Shown here piece by piece: positions 17,435-26,211 of a DNA stretch of 64,000 bases; position 1 is the stretch's first letter; each line of letters begins with the position of its first letter. The notes under the pieces are model-generated. The model worked only from the letters and a program-made list of their open reading frames with translations. It made no database searches and was not told the origin of the DNA. The DNA lies in the NCBI RefSeq assembly GCF_019890675.1, contig NZ_JAIOAA010000011.1:62001-126000 (forward strand). The letters are read 5' to 3'. The stretch is from Micromonospora sp. PLK6-60. GTDB lineage: Bacteria > Actinomycetota > Actinomycetes > Mycobacteriales > Micromonosporaceae. The position numbers and the translations under genes were made by a program.

Positions 17435-20260
17435 TCACCGGCGGCAGGACAGGTCGTCCGGTGGATCGGTGGCGGCGAAGCGCCGCCACTCGTCGGCGGA
17501 CAGATCACGTCCGACGGCCGCGCACGCCGCCGCCGTCCACGCGTCGGGCGAAAGACTCCAGCGAACCAGCAGACCGTCCTCCGGTTCGGACACTCCGCCC
17601 TCGGCGACAGCGAGCAGGTCCCGACCGTCGGGGGTGAAGGTGAGCGTGACGAGACGCTGCCGGTAGCGTTCCGGAAGGGTGAGGCTGGCCACCTCCTCCC
17701 CGGCGTCGAGGTCGGTGACGACGATGTTCCGGTCGGAACGCTGCTGTGCCAGGTAGCCGGCCGTGGTCGCCGGGTCAGTGCTGTCGGCGGGCTGCCGGAA
17801 GCTGCTGTCCTGGTGCAGGGAGCGCAGCCGCTGCCGACCCGCGGCGTCCCAGACCTCCACCGTGCCGTCCGTCCGGGTGACGACGACGTGCTCCGTGCTG
17901 CTGGCCACCTGGTCGACGTCGCGCGTGTCCATCACCCGGGTCGTGCCGCTGCCCACGTCGATCACCTGCGCCCGGTAGCGTCCGTCGGTCAGGAACGTGG
18001 TGACCACCTGTCCGGAATACGGCGCCCGGGCGCCCTCGACGGTGTCGGCGGCCGTCGGCGGCCAGTCGATCTCCCCGGTCGCCACGTTCCGCACCCAGAA
18101 CCGCCCGGGTTGGTCCTCGGCGACGTAGAGCAGGCCACGCCGGTCCGGGGTGAGCCCGAGCGGTTGCGCCCCGATGTCGGGCCCGCTCAACTGCCGCACC
18201 CGGGGCAGCCCGGGTGCCGCGGCGTGCACCTGGATGCCAGCGGTGTTCGTGTTCAGGAACAGGCTTCGGCCGTCGGCGGCCCAGCCGACCGCGGTGTAGG
18301 TGACGGACGGGGCGGTCAGGGTGGTGTCCAGGGCGCCCGGCTCCAGCGGACGTACGGCGACGTGGCTGCCGTCGGCGTCGAGGACGGCCACCGCGCCGCC
18401 GTCGGGCCGGATGTCCACCTGCGGCGGTGGGCACGCCGAACACCCTGGCTCGACCGGCACCGGGGTGCTTCGGCCGGCCCGGGTGATCTGCTGGAGGTTC
18501 CACACGACCAGGTCGCTTCCGGTGATCATCAGGAGGCGTTCGTCGGCGCCGAAGAACCGCAGGCCGGCGGCGACGGTGGTGCTGTTTCCCGGCAGGGCGA
18601 GCTGGCTGGTCACCAGGTCGTCGCCGCGATCGGTGGCCGACACATAGACCGTGCCGCCATCCACCACCGCCAGCCGGGTGCCGCTGTCGCTGATCGCGAT
18701 GGCCTGCGGCAGTGAGCCGTGCGACAGTCCCCTCAGGTCCGGGCGGTTCTGGTCGGCGGGCCGGTCGGTGCGCCACAGGTTGAGCACCGGCGCGCCGGTG
18801 GTGTAGGTCAGCCAGGCGCCGTTTCCCGAGACGGCGGTGGGGCCGCCGCGCGCTCCGTTGAGGGCGAAGTCCGAATGGGTGCGCCGGGTCAGGCCCGGCA
18901 CGGCGCGGCGGTCCCACCTCCCTCCGCCGTCCACGATGACCAGCTCCGACTCGGTGGGCATGGCCAGGCTGCCGGCCGGCAGTTCGGCACGGGCGCTGGT
19001 CCGCCGGCCGGTCGACCGGTCGTGCGTGGTCAGGAAGGTGGTGTAGTCGCGTTCCAGCCCCACCGTCACGTAGCGGCCGCTCGGCGAGACCGCCACCCGA
19101 CCGCTGACGCCGCTGGGCAGCGCCTCGGGAGCGGGGCTGGCCAGCGAGGTTCGGCCGCCACCGGGCGTCCAGACGTACGCGGTCGTTCCGTCGGTGGCGG
19201 CCACCACCTGACCGTCGGCGTTCACCGACACGCCTGTCACCAGTCGTCCCAGGCGCGGCAGCTCGACCCGCCGTCCCGTGCCGACGTCCCACGCGTACAC
19301 CCGGCCGCCGCGGGTGCCGGCCACGGCCACCCGGCCGTCCCGGGAGCCGACCGTGGTGGTCAGCTCGTCGTCGGCGTGCAGGTAGCGAACCAGGTGCGGG
19401 CTGGTCGTCACCGACTGGAACAGCGCTGCCCGCGTCTGCCGGTCCGGGTTCATCCGGTACGCCTCGACGGCGAGCAGTTGCGCCAGATCGAGCCGGGTGG
19501 CCTGCAAGGCCAGGGAGTTCGCCGCCAGTTGTCGGGCGGTGGCGATCCGGGCCTGGTCGACAGCGGCGTTGCGCTGGAGGAACGCGACGGTCGTCGTGGC
19601 GAGCAGCACGGCGAGGGTCGCTGCCACCGTGGCGCGGAACTGGAGGCGACGCCGCCGGCTCTCGCGATGCATGTCGGCCTTGGACCTGCCGTGCAGGGGC
19701 GCCGCGAACTCGATCACCAGGTCACCGAGGCGCAGCTCTTCCGGTCGCGGCCGGCGCAGCCGGCGGCGCCAGGACGGGGCATCGGCCGCCTGGTCGGACG
19801 GGTGGGCGACGTCTCGTAGACCCCGGAGGTCGATCCAGCGCGGTTCGCCGTCGGTGAATCGTCCGCGCAGGATGTCGGGCAGGCAGTCGGTGACCGACCA
19901 GTCGAAGTCGACGGCGCGGCTGGGCCACACCAGGTCGCCATCCGTCAGGGCGATCAGGATGCGGTCCCGGGCCCGGTGCTCGAGCCACCACCTGACCTCC
20001 TGTTCCACCCAGTGCGATTTCGCCGCCCGGCGGGAGGCCATCAGCACGAACCACGACGAGGTGGCCAGCGCCGCTTCGATGTCTTTCCAGAGGTGCGGGC
20101 TGGCGCCGAGGTCGTGCTCGTCGCGGAAGATGCGCAGTGCCCGGACGCGGTACCACGGACGGGCGAACGAATGCAGCGCCGAGTGCAGCGCCCGGGCGAT
20201 CACCCGATCCTGGTCGTGGCTGTAGGAGATGAACGCGTCGTACCTGGGGGCGGCTCGCAC
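17435..20260 (-). CDS. TIR domain-TM-beta-propeller (WD40-like) protein
   Basis: A 941-residue protein with GAAGGAG seven bases before the GTG. The TIR domain (about 6-150) has YDAFISYSHDQD, LRIFRDEHDLGAS and SHWVEQEVRWW, with E88 as the expected catalytic Glu. A basic linker leads to one membrane helix at about 209-228, then a coiled segment (AAVDQARIATARQLAANSLAL) and ~640 residues of irregular WD40-like blades with recurring VRVWD-type strands. This domain order is common in actinobacteria and places the TIR inside and the propeller outside the cell, or the reverse. It probably senses an envelope or extracellular cue and triggers TIR activity. The trigger is unknown. Confidence 0.88.
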   Translation of the reverse strand: MRAAPRYDAFISYSHDQDRVIARALHSALHSFARPWYRVRALRIFRDEHDLGASPHLWKDIEAALATSSWFVLMASRRAAKSHWVEQEVRWWLEHRARDRILIALTDGDLVWPSRAVDFDWSVTDCLPDILRGRFTDGEPRWIDLRGLRDVAHPSDQAADAPSWRRRLRRPRPEELRLGDLVIEFAAPLHGRSKADMHRESRRRRLQFRATVAATLAVLLATTTVAFLQRNAAVDQARIATARQLAANSLALQATRLDLAQLLAVEAYRMNPDRQTRAALFQSVTTSPHLVRYLHADDELTTTVGSRDGRVAVAGTRGGRVYAWDVGTGRRVELPRLGRLVTGVSVNADGQVVAATDGTTAYVWTPGGGRTSLASPAPEALPSGVSGRVAVSPSGRYVTVGLERDYTTFLTTHDRSTGRRTSARAELPAGSLAMPTESELVIVDGGGRWDRRAVPGLTRRTHSDFALNGARGGPTAVSGNGAWLTYTTGAPVLNLWRTDRPADQNRPDLRGLSHGSLPQAIAISDSGTRLAVVDGGTVYVSATDRGDDLVTSQLALPGNSTTVAAGLRFFGADERLLMITGSDLVVWNLQQITRAGRSTPVPVEPGCSACPPPQVDIRPDGGAVAVLDADGSHVAVRPLEPGALDTTLTAPSVTYTAVGWAADGRSLFLNTNTAGIQVHAAAPGLPRVRQLSGPDIGAQPLGLTPDRRGLLYVAEDQPGRFWVRNVATGEIDWPPTAADTVEGARAPYSGQVVTTFLTDGRYRAQVIDVGSGTTRVMDTRDVDQVASSTEHVVVTRTDGTVEVWDAAGRQRLRSLHQDSSFRQPADSTDPATTAGYLAQQRSDRNIVVTDLDAGEEVASLTLPERYRQRLVTLTFTPDGRDLLAVAEGGVSEPEDGLLVRWSLSPDAWTAAACAAVGRDLSADEWRRFAATDPPDDLSCRR

Positions 20261-20473
20261 GGCGTGACTCCTTCACTGGCCGGTCACGGGCACGGTGGAC
20301 GAGGGGGGAGGTCACCGACGTAGACCGCCCATTGGTGTCGGATTAATCGGCGCGGACCCGCCATTCCACCAGCACCCGAACGGCGGCGGCACCTCGATGG
20401 GATTCGGATATCCGACAGTCGGCGACGTGCCGGTCGACCCGGTGGCCGCGCGCCGGGGCCGATCGTCGGCTCG

Positions 20474-20479
20474 TATCCT
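20474..20479 (+). promoter_or_regulatory. Possible -10 element for htpG
   Basis: TATCCT lies about 35 bases before the htpG start in a 254-base divergent gap. No convincing -35, HAIR or CIRCE heat-shock element was seen. Confidence 0.3.
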
Positions 20480-20514
20480 TGCCGGCGGATCGGTGACGTA
20501 ACAGGGAGGTCGCG

Positions 20515-22416
20515 GTGAGCAACCGGAGCGAGACGCTGGAGTTCCAGGCCGAGGCCCGTCAGCTGCTGCAGCTGATGGTGCACTCGATCTATTCGAACAA
20601 GGACGTCTTCCTGCGCGAACTCGTCTCGAACGCCTCGGACGCGCTGGACAAGCTGCGCCTGGCGTCGATGGTCGACAAGGATCTCGACGCGGACGTGGAC
20701 GACCTGCACATCGCCATCGACGTCGACCGGGAGGCGCGCACCCTGACCGTGCGGGACAACGGCATCGGTATGTCCCGCGAGGACGTGGTGTCGCTGATCG
20801 GCACGATCGCCAAGTCGGGCACCGCCGAGCTGCTGCGCAAGCTGCGCGAGTCGCAGGACGCGGGCGCGTCGCAGGAGCTGATCGGCCAGTTCGGGGTCGG
20901 TTTCTACGCCACCTTCATGGTGGCCGACCGGGTCGTCCTGCTGACCCGCCGGGCCGGGGAGTCCGGCGGCACCCGGTGGGAGTCCACCGGTGAGGGCACG
21001 TACACGGTCGAGGCGGTCGACGACGCGCCGCAGGGCACCTCCGTCACCGTGCACCTGAAGCCGGAGGACGCCGAGGACAACCTGCACGACTACGCCTCGG
21101 ACTGGAAGATCCGGGAGATCGTCAAGCGTTACTCGGACTTCATCGCCTGGCCGATCCGGATGACGGTGGAACGACCGGGGGAGGACGGCGCGAGCACCAC
21201 CGAGACGCAGACCCTCAACTCGATGAAGGCGCTGTGGGCGCGGCCGCGCAGCGAGGTCGACGAGGCCGAGTACCACGAGTTCTACAAGCACGTCAGCCAT
21301 GACTGGGCGGACCCGCTGGAGACCATCCACATGCGGGGCGAGGGGACCTTCGAGTACGAGGCGCTGCTCTTCCTGCCCTCGCACGCCCCGCTGGACCTGT
21401 TCTCCCCGCAGGGGCGCCGGGGGGTGCAGCTCTACGTCAAGCGGGTCTTCATCATGGACGACTGCGAGGCGTTGATGCCCAACTACCTGCGCTTCGTCAA
21501 GGGTGTGGTGGACGCCCACGACCTGTCGCTGAACATCTCCCGGGAGATCCTTCAGCAGGACCGGCAGATCCGGGTGGTGCGCCGCCGGCTGGTCAAGAAG
21601 GTGCTGTCCACCGTCAAGGAGATGCGGGAGCGGGACGCCGACCGGTATCTGACGTTCTGGAAGGAGTTCGGCGCGGTCGTCAAGGAGGGTCTGGTCGACG
21701 ACCCGGACAACCAGTCCGCGATCCTCGACGTCGTCTCGGTCGCTTCCAGCCACGACCCGGAGCAACTGACCACCCTCGCCGGCTATGTGGAGCGGATGAA
21801 GGACGGGCAGGGCGAGATCTACTACGCCACCGGCGAGTCCCGGGCCATGTTGGAGAACTCGCCGCACATGGAGGCGTTCCGGGCCAAGGGCTACGAGGTG
21901 CTGCTGCTCACCGACCCGGTGGACGAGGTGTGGGTGGAGCGGGTCGGCCAGGTCGACGGCCGGCAGTTGCGCTCGATCGCCAAGGGCCAGGTCGACCTGG
22001 ACACCGACGAGGAGAAGGAGCGGCAGGAGGCCGACCGCAAGCAGTACGCCGACCTTCTCTCCTGGATGGGCAGCACGCTGCAGGACTCGGTCAAGGAGGT
22101 CCGCCTCTCCACCCGGCTGACCAGCTCGCCGGCCTGCGTGGTCGGCGACGCGCACGACATGACGCCGACGCTGGAGAAGATGTACCGGGCGATGGGCCAC
22201 GAGGTGCCCCAGGTCAAGCGGATCCTGGAGCTCAACCCGGGGCACCCGCTGGTGTCCGGGCTGCGCGAGGCGTACGACGCCGACGGCGACCGGGCGCGGC
22301 TGACCGAGACCGCCGAGCTGCTCCACGGGCTGGCGCTGCTGGCCGAGGGTGGGGAGCTGGCCGACCCGTCCCGCTTCACCCGACTGCTGGCCGATCGGCT
22401 CGCCCGTACGCTCTGA
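20515..22416 (+). CDS. htpG: Molecular chaperone HtpG (Hsp90)
   Basis: A 633-residue protein, the usual length for bacterial Hsp90; AGGGAGG precedes the GTG. N-terminal GHKL ATPase motifs are intact: [17 protein letters not shown] (catalytic Glu and Asn), [20 protein letters not shown] and [15 protein letters not shown]. The middle domain has [19 protein letters not shown] and [11 protein letters not shown] with the conserved arginine. The C-terminal dimerisation domain is complete and the C-terminus lacks the MEEVD of eukaryotes, as expected. It folds client proteins in the cytosol with ATP. It is divergent from the TIR-propeller gene and has no operon partner. Confidence 0.97.
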
Positions 22417-22645
22417 CGGCACGGTCCGGGTGGTCGGCGCGGCGCGCCTGCCGGCCACCCGGCGCCGGTCGTCCGGCCGGTCGTGATCGAATTCCGGGCA
22501 GTGCGTCGTGAAGCCGACAGCCCACTCTTGTTTTTGCGTCAACGATCCTGGTCACTGTTTCGCATTCGCCGGCGGCGGTTGGCCGCGCCATTTCGGCCCG
22601 GACTCGGGAAACGGTGGCCGGCGGCGTGACGAGAGGGCCTGGACG

Positions 22646-23908
22646 ATGGATGATTTCGGCACCGAGTTGCGTCGGCGTCGGGAGGCGGCCGGGTTGTCGC
22701 TGACCGATCTGGCCCAGCGGGTGCGATACAGCAAATCGCATCTGAGCAAGATCGAGTCAGGCGCGAAGCGGCCCAGCGGCCCGCTGGCGCGCAGTTGCGA
22801 CGTCGCGCTGGCCGCCGACGGCGCCCTGACGCGGCTCGTTCCCGGTCGGCCGGGCCCGCGGGCGTCCGCCCCGCCGCCCGCACAGGCGTGGACGGTGGCG
22901 GTGGACGGTACGGATGCGGCGGCGTTCACCCCCGCCGGCGTGTCGGCGTACCTCCTGGGCGGGCTCACCGGCGCCGGCCGCGGCGCCTCGTCCGGTGACC
23001 GCACGGGCGAGGCCGAGGCCGCGTTGCCGCTGGTGCGGGCCTGGTTCGACCAGCTGCGCCTGCTCGGCCAGACCAGCCGTCCCGCGGCGCTCGGCCCGCT
23101 GCTCGTCTCGACCACCGGCTTCCTGCGGGAGCTGGCCGAGGCGTCCCGCCCGCCGGCCCGGCAGCAGGCGTTGCGGCTGGCCGCCCGGATCGCCGAGTAC
23201 ACCGGCTGGATGGCGCAGGAGCGGGGCAACGACGCGGCGGCGGCGTGGTGGACCGACCACGCCGTCGAGCTGGCGGTGGCCGGCGGCAACGCCGAGCTGC
23301 GCGCGTACGCCCTGGTCCGGCGGGCCGAGCTCGCCCTGTACCGGGACGACGCGCTGGGTGCGGTGCAGCTGGCCCAGGAGGCCCGCGCGGCCCGCTGCGG
23401 CGCGCGGACCCGCGGCCTGGCCGCCCAGCGGGAGGCCCAGGGGTACGCCCTGATGGGCGACGAGGCCGGCTGCCGGCGGGCGTTGGCCGAGGCGGCCGAC
23501 CTGCTGGCCCAGTCCGCCGGTGACGACGACGAGCCGGCGCTGGGCAGCACCAGCGCGCCCGACCCGATGCGCTTCGCCACCGCCTGGAGCCTGCACGACC
23601 TGGGCCGGCTCGACGAGTCGGCGGAGATCCTCGACGCCGAACTGGACCTGCTGCCGCCCACCGCGCGGCGGGCCCGGGCCCGGTACGCGGCCCGGCTGGC
23701 GCTGGCCCTGGCCGGGCAGCGGCAGCTGGAGCGGGCCGCCGCCGTGGTCGGCCCGGCGTTGGAGACGGTGCGGTCGGTGGACTCCGCCACCGCCCGCTAC
23801 GACCTGCGCCAGCTGAACCGGGTGGTGCGGCGGTGGCGCGACGACGAGGCCGTGCGGCGGCTGATGCCGGCGCTGACGAGCGCCCTGCGGGTGGCGCCCG
23901 CGCGCTGA
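22646..23908 (+). CDS. XRE-family regulator with helical repeat C-terminal domain
   Basis: A 420-residue protein; the ATG at 22646 begins the HTH. Residues 1-60 are a Cro/C1 helix-turn-helix (LRRRREAAGLSLTDLAQRVRYSKSHLSKIE), and the remaining 360 residues are Ala/Leu-rich TPR-like helices. Actinobacterial proteins of this design bind DNA through the HTH and an unknown ligand or partner through the repeats. A one-domain TIR gene follows on the same strand after a 207-base gap that contains an inverted repeat, so the regulator may control it. Confidence 0.85.
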   Translation: MDDFGTELRRRREAAGLSLTDLAQRVRYSKSHLSKIESGAKRPSGPLARSCDVALAADGALTRLVPGRPGPRASAPPPAQAWTVAVDGTDAAAFTPAGVSAYLLGGLTGAGRGASSGDRTGEAEAALPLVRAWFDQLRLLGQTSRPAALGPLLVSTTGFLRELAEASRPPARQQALRLAARIAEYTGWMAQERGNDAAAAWWTDHAVELAVAGGNAELRAYALVRRAELALYRDDALGAVQLAQEARAARCGARTRGLAAQREAQGYALMGDEAGCRRALAEAADLLAQSAGDDDEPALGSTSAPDPMRFATAWSLHDLGRLDESAEILDAELDLLPPTARRARARYAARLALALAGQRQLERAAAVVGPALETVRSVDSATARYDLRQLNRVVRRWRDDEAVRRLMPALTSALRVAPAR

Positions 23909-24070
23909 GCCGGCGGACGTCACCGTCCGGCCGGCCGTTCTCGCGATGTGCTGATTTTTGTCGCTCCGCCCGCCGTGACCGGGGGACGGGCTATCCTGCC
24001 AGCGACGGGCGTTTTCCGCCGGTACCTCGCAAGAACGCGAGCCCGAATCGGCTCACGTTTCTTATTGTCA

Positions 24071-24088
24071 TTACCGGACTGGCGGTAA
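24071..24088. promoter_or_regulatory. Inverted repeat before the small TIR gene
   Basis: TTACCG and CGGTAA, separated by six bases, lie 28 bases before the TIR start in a locally AT-richer stretch, a plausible operator for the adjacent XRE protein. Only the symmetry supports this. Confidence 0.35.
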
Positions 24089-24115
24089 CGCGTCTGTAAG
24101 GGCGGGAGCTGTCAG

Positions 24116-24649
24116 ATGACAGGAATCTTTGTCAATTATCGGACGCACGACGCGATGTTCGGCGCCGACCTCATCGACGAGCGGCTGCGCGCCGAGTTCG
24201 GGGCCCGGCACGTCTTCCGGGACCACCGGTCGGTACGCCCCGGCACCGCCTTCCCGCCCGAGTTGTGGACCCGACTCCAGGGCAGCCACGTGCTGCTGGC
24301 GTTGATCGGCCCGTACTGGCTCAGCGTGCGCGACGACCAGGGCCGGCGCCGGCTGGACGACCCCCGCGACTACGTGCGCCGGGAGATCCGCCGGGCGCTG
24401 CGCTGGGAGATCCCGGTGGTTCCCGTGCTGCTCGGGGACACCCCGCTGCCCGACCCGCCGGCGCTGCCGGAGGACATCCGTGGGCTGTGCGAGCGGGTCG
24501 GGCTGCGGGTGCGCAGCCACTCCGCCGGCCCGGACCTGGATGCCCTGGTCACCGAGGTGTCCACCCTGCTGCCGGCCGACTTCGCCGTACGGCGGTCCCC
24601 GCAGGTGCCGGCGGCGGTGCTACGCAGCGCCGCCCACCCCGCCCCCTGA
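24116..24649 (+). CDS. One-domain TIR protein
   Basis: A 177-residue protein with GGGAG before the ATG. Almost the whole length is a TIR domain: IFVNYRTHDAMFGADLI at the start, VFRDHRSVRPGTAFPPEL, the strand VLLALIGPYWL, and DYVRREIRRAL, where E90 occupies the catalytic glutamate position, then IPVVPVLLGD. There is no fused effector or sensor. Such proteins are candidate NAD-consuming or signal-making enzymes of anti-phage or stress systems. It lies downstream of the XRE regulator. The first codons are AT-richer than the rest. Confidence 0.85.
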   Translation: MTGIFVNYRTHDAMFGADLIDERLRAEFGARHVFRDHRSVRPGTAFPPELWTRLQGSHVLLALIGPYWLSVRDDQGRRRLDDPRDYVRREIRRALRWEIPVVPVLLGDTPLPDPPALPEDIRGLCERVGLRVRSHSAGPDLDALVTEVSTLLPADFAVRRSPQVPAAVLRSAAHPAP

Positions 24650-25188
24650 CCGCCCGCTACCCCCCAACCCCTCCGCCCCGCCTCCGCCCCGCCTCGCCCG
24701 GCGGGGTGGCGGCAGTTTCGGGGAAGGTGCTGCCTCGCCGGCTCGTGAGGCAGCACTTTCCCCGAACTTGCTGCCTCGCCCGGGGGCAGCGCGCGGGCGT
24801 CGCGCGATGGGGTTGTCGATTACGGACGGTGACTGTGTGGGTGGCTGGGCGGCCGGGGGAGGGTGGCGTGGGCGTGCGGCGCGCCGCCGGGTGCTGCGGT
24901 CGCGGGAACGTGTCGGTGCGGGGAAAAGGGGCGCCGGGCACTGCGGCAAGTGGACGGGTCGGATGGCGATCGGCTTCCGGGCGTGGCGGCGTTTGCCCAG
25001 TTCAGAGCGAGTTCTGTCCATCCATGAAGGACGTCGGGGGTGCGACATGATCCCTCCTTTTCGCACGTCCGCAAGCGGGGAGGCGCCCGGTCGCCCTTAC
25101 GGGTGAAGAACTTCACAAGAAGTGGGCAATCGGCACCAACCGTTCCTAACGTCGGATGGGTCCGCTCTTCGCGGACACCACGGTCGGT
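24650..25188. other. Gene-free stretch between the TIR gene and the riboswitch
   Basis: I see no credible gene here. Open frames on both strands have the composition of shadow frames and no ribosome site. The stretch holds the hairpin 24714-24769, a small hairpin GTCCGC-TCTT-GCGGAC at about 25160-25176, and presumably the rpf promoter in the AT-richer bases 25100-25150. Confidence 0.6.
24714..24769. repeat. Large imperfect hairpin, related to that at 9976-10030
   Basis: Arms 24714-24736 and 24747-24769 pair at about 20 of 23 positions around a 10-base loop. Its arm (TTCGGGGAAGGTGCTGCCTC) matches the layout of the element at 9976 (TTCGGTGAAGTTGGTGCCTC). It follows the TIR gene and may terminate it, but the shared sequence suggests a dispersed palindromic element. 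Confidence 0.6.
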
Positions 25189-25339
25189 AACGCCTAATCC
25201 TGCCGCCGGCCGTCGGTACCTGGACCTCAGGCATGGAGCGGGGGACCCAACGTTCTCCGGTGCACGGCACCTCGGGGTGAAGCCGCCTGTGGCGGCCGGG
25301 CTCCTCGGCCCGAACCCGACAGCTCACCTCGTCGGCGTG
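25189..25339 (+). ncRNA. c-di-AMP riboswitch (ydaO/yuaA type)
   Basis: The leader of the Rpf gene contains the hallmarks of this RNA class: CGCCTAATCCTGCCGCC at the 5' side, GCGGGGGACCCAACG, then CGGGGTGAAGCC, then CCGAACCCGACAGCTCACCTCG. The first helix pairs ACGCC (25190-25194) with GGCGT (25334-25338). The 3' strand touches the GGAGG ribosome site of the downstream gene (25339-25343), so ligand binding could control translation, though an upstream terminator cannot be excluded. In actinobacteria this riboswitch is known to sit before rpf-type cell-wall hydrolase genes, where it lowers expression when c-di-AMP is high. Confidence 0.88.
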
Positions 25340-25352
25340 GAGGAAACGACAG

Positions 25353-26075
25353 ATGGCAACTGAATACCAGGCCCGTCACCGTCGGGCCAGCACGCGTCAG
25401 GTCACCGGCCGGGTCGCCGTCGGGGCGCTCGCCGCGGGAGCGGTCACCGGCGCCATGGCGCTGTTCGGCCCGGCCACCGCGGCGCAGGCCGCCAGCGTCA
25501 ACTGGGACGCGATCGCCCAGTGCGAGTCCGGCGGTAACTGGAAGATCAATACCGGGAACGGCTACTACGGTGGCCTGCAGTTCTCCCGGAGCACCTGGAA
25601 CGGCTACGGCGGTCAGAAGTACGCGGCCCGGGCCGACCTGGCCAGCCGCGGCGAGCAGATCGCCATCGCCGAGAAGGTGCTGAAGGGTCAGGGCATCGGC
25701 GCCTGGCCGACGTGCGGCAAGAAGGGTGGCTCGACGAAGAGCTACTCGGCGAAGTCCGACAACCGTTCCGAGACCAAGTCGGAGCGCAAGTCGACGCAGA
25801 AGTCCGAGCGCAAGTCCACGCACCACACCGAGCAGAAGTCCTCGCGTCAGGACCGCGGCGAGCAGCGCGCCTCGCGCGGCACCGAGCGGCGTCAGGCGCC
25901 GGACCGGTCCACCTCGACCGGCGGCAACTACGTGGTCAAGTCGGGCGACACCCTGTCGCAGATCGCCACGGCCCGCGACCTGGCGGGCGGCTGGCAGGCG
26001 CTGTACGAGCGCAACAAGCGCGTCATCGGCGGCAGCCCGGACCTGATCTTCCCGGGGCAGCGGCTCAGCCTCTGA
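25353..26075 (+). CDS. rpfA: Resuscitation-promoting factor-like transglycosylase with LysM domain
   Basis: A 240-residue secreted protein. Basic N-terminus and hydrophobic segment 19-47 form the signal peptide, ending near AAQAAS. The Rpf domain (about 48-122) has WDAIAQCESGGNWKINTGNG with the catalytic glutamate in CESGGNW, GGLQFSRSTWNGYGG, and a C-terminal WPTCG cysteine for the usual disulfide. Residues about 125-187 are a charged Lys/Ser/Glu/Arg linker, and 192-240 are a LysM peptidoglycan-binding domain (YVVKSGDTLSQIATARDLAGG). It should cleave peptidoglycan glycan strands in growth and germination. Expression is governed by the c-di-AMP riboswitch. The symbol is by analogy with Streptomyces rpfA. 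Confidence 0.92.
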   Translation: MATEYQARHRRASTRQVTGRVAVGALAAGAVTGAMALFGPATAAQAASVNWDAIAQCESGGNWKINTGNGYYGGLQFSRSTWNGYGGQKYAARADLASRGEQIAIAEKVLKGQGIGAWPTCGKKGGSTKSYSAKSDNRSETKSERKSTQKSERKSTHHTEQKSSRQDRGEQRASRGTERRQAPDRSTSTGGNYVVKSGDTLSQIATARDLAGGWQALYERNKRVIGGSPDLIFPGQRLSL

Positions 26076-26087
26076 CCCCGTCGGCTC

Positions 26088-26118
26088 GGCCCGGCTCCCC
26101 GGTTCGGGGGGCCGGGCC
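26088..26118 (+). terminator. Hairpin after the Rpf gene
   Basis: Arms 26088-26100 and 26106-26118 pair at 12 of 13 positions around a five-base loop, 12 bases after the stop codon. Confidence 0.6.
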
Positions 26119-26160
26119 GGCCTCGCGTACGGCCCGAGGGCCGTGCGGGGCGCGCACCAC

Positions 26161-26199
26161 GACGAACGCCCGGCCGGGATTCCCGGCCGGGCGTTCGTC
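26161..26199. terminator. Bidirectional terminator between convergent cell-wall genes
   Basis: A perfect 19-bp inverted repeat (26161-26179 with 26181-26199) centred on a single base lies between the Rpf gene and the convergent L,D-transpeptidase gene, 12 bases from the latter's stop. Confidence 0.8.
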
Positions 26200-26211
26200 G
26201 TTAGCTGGTGT

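Noticed and set aside
20261..20514. HspR or CIRCE heat-shock operator before htpG
   Set aside because: No CTTGAGT-N7-ACTCAAG or CIRCE-like dyad is present.
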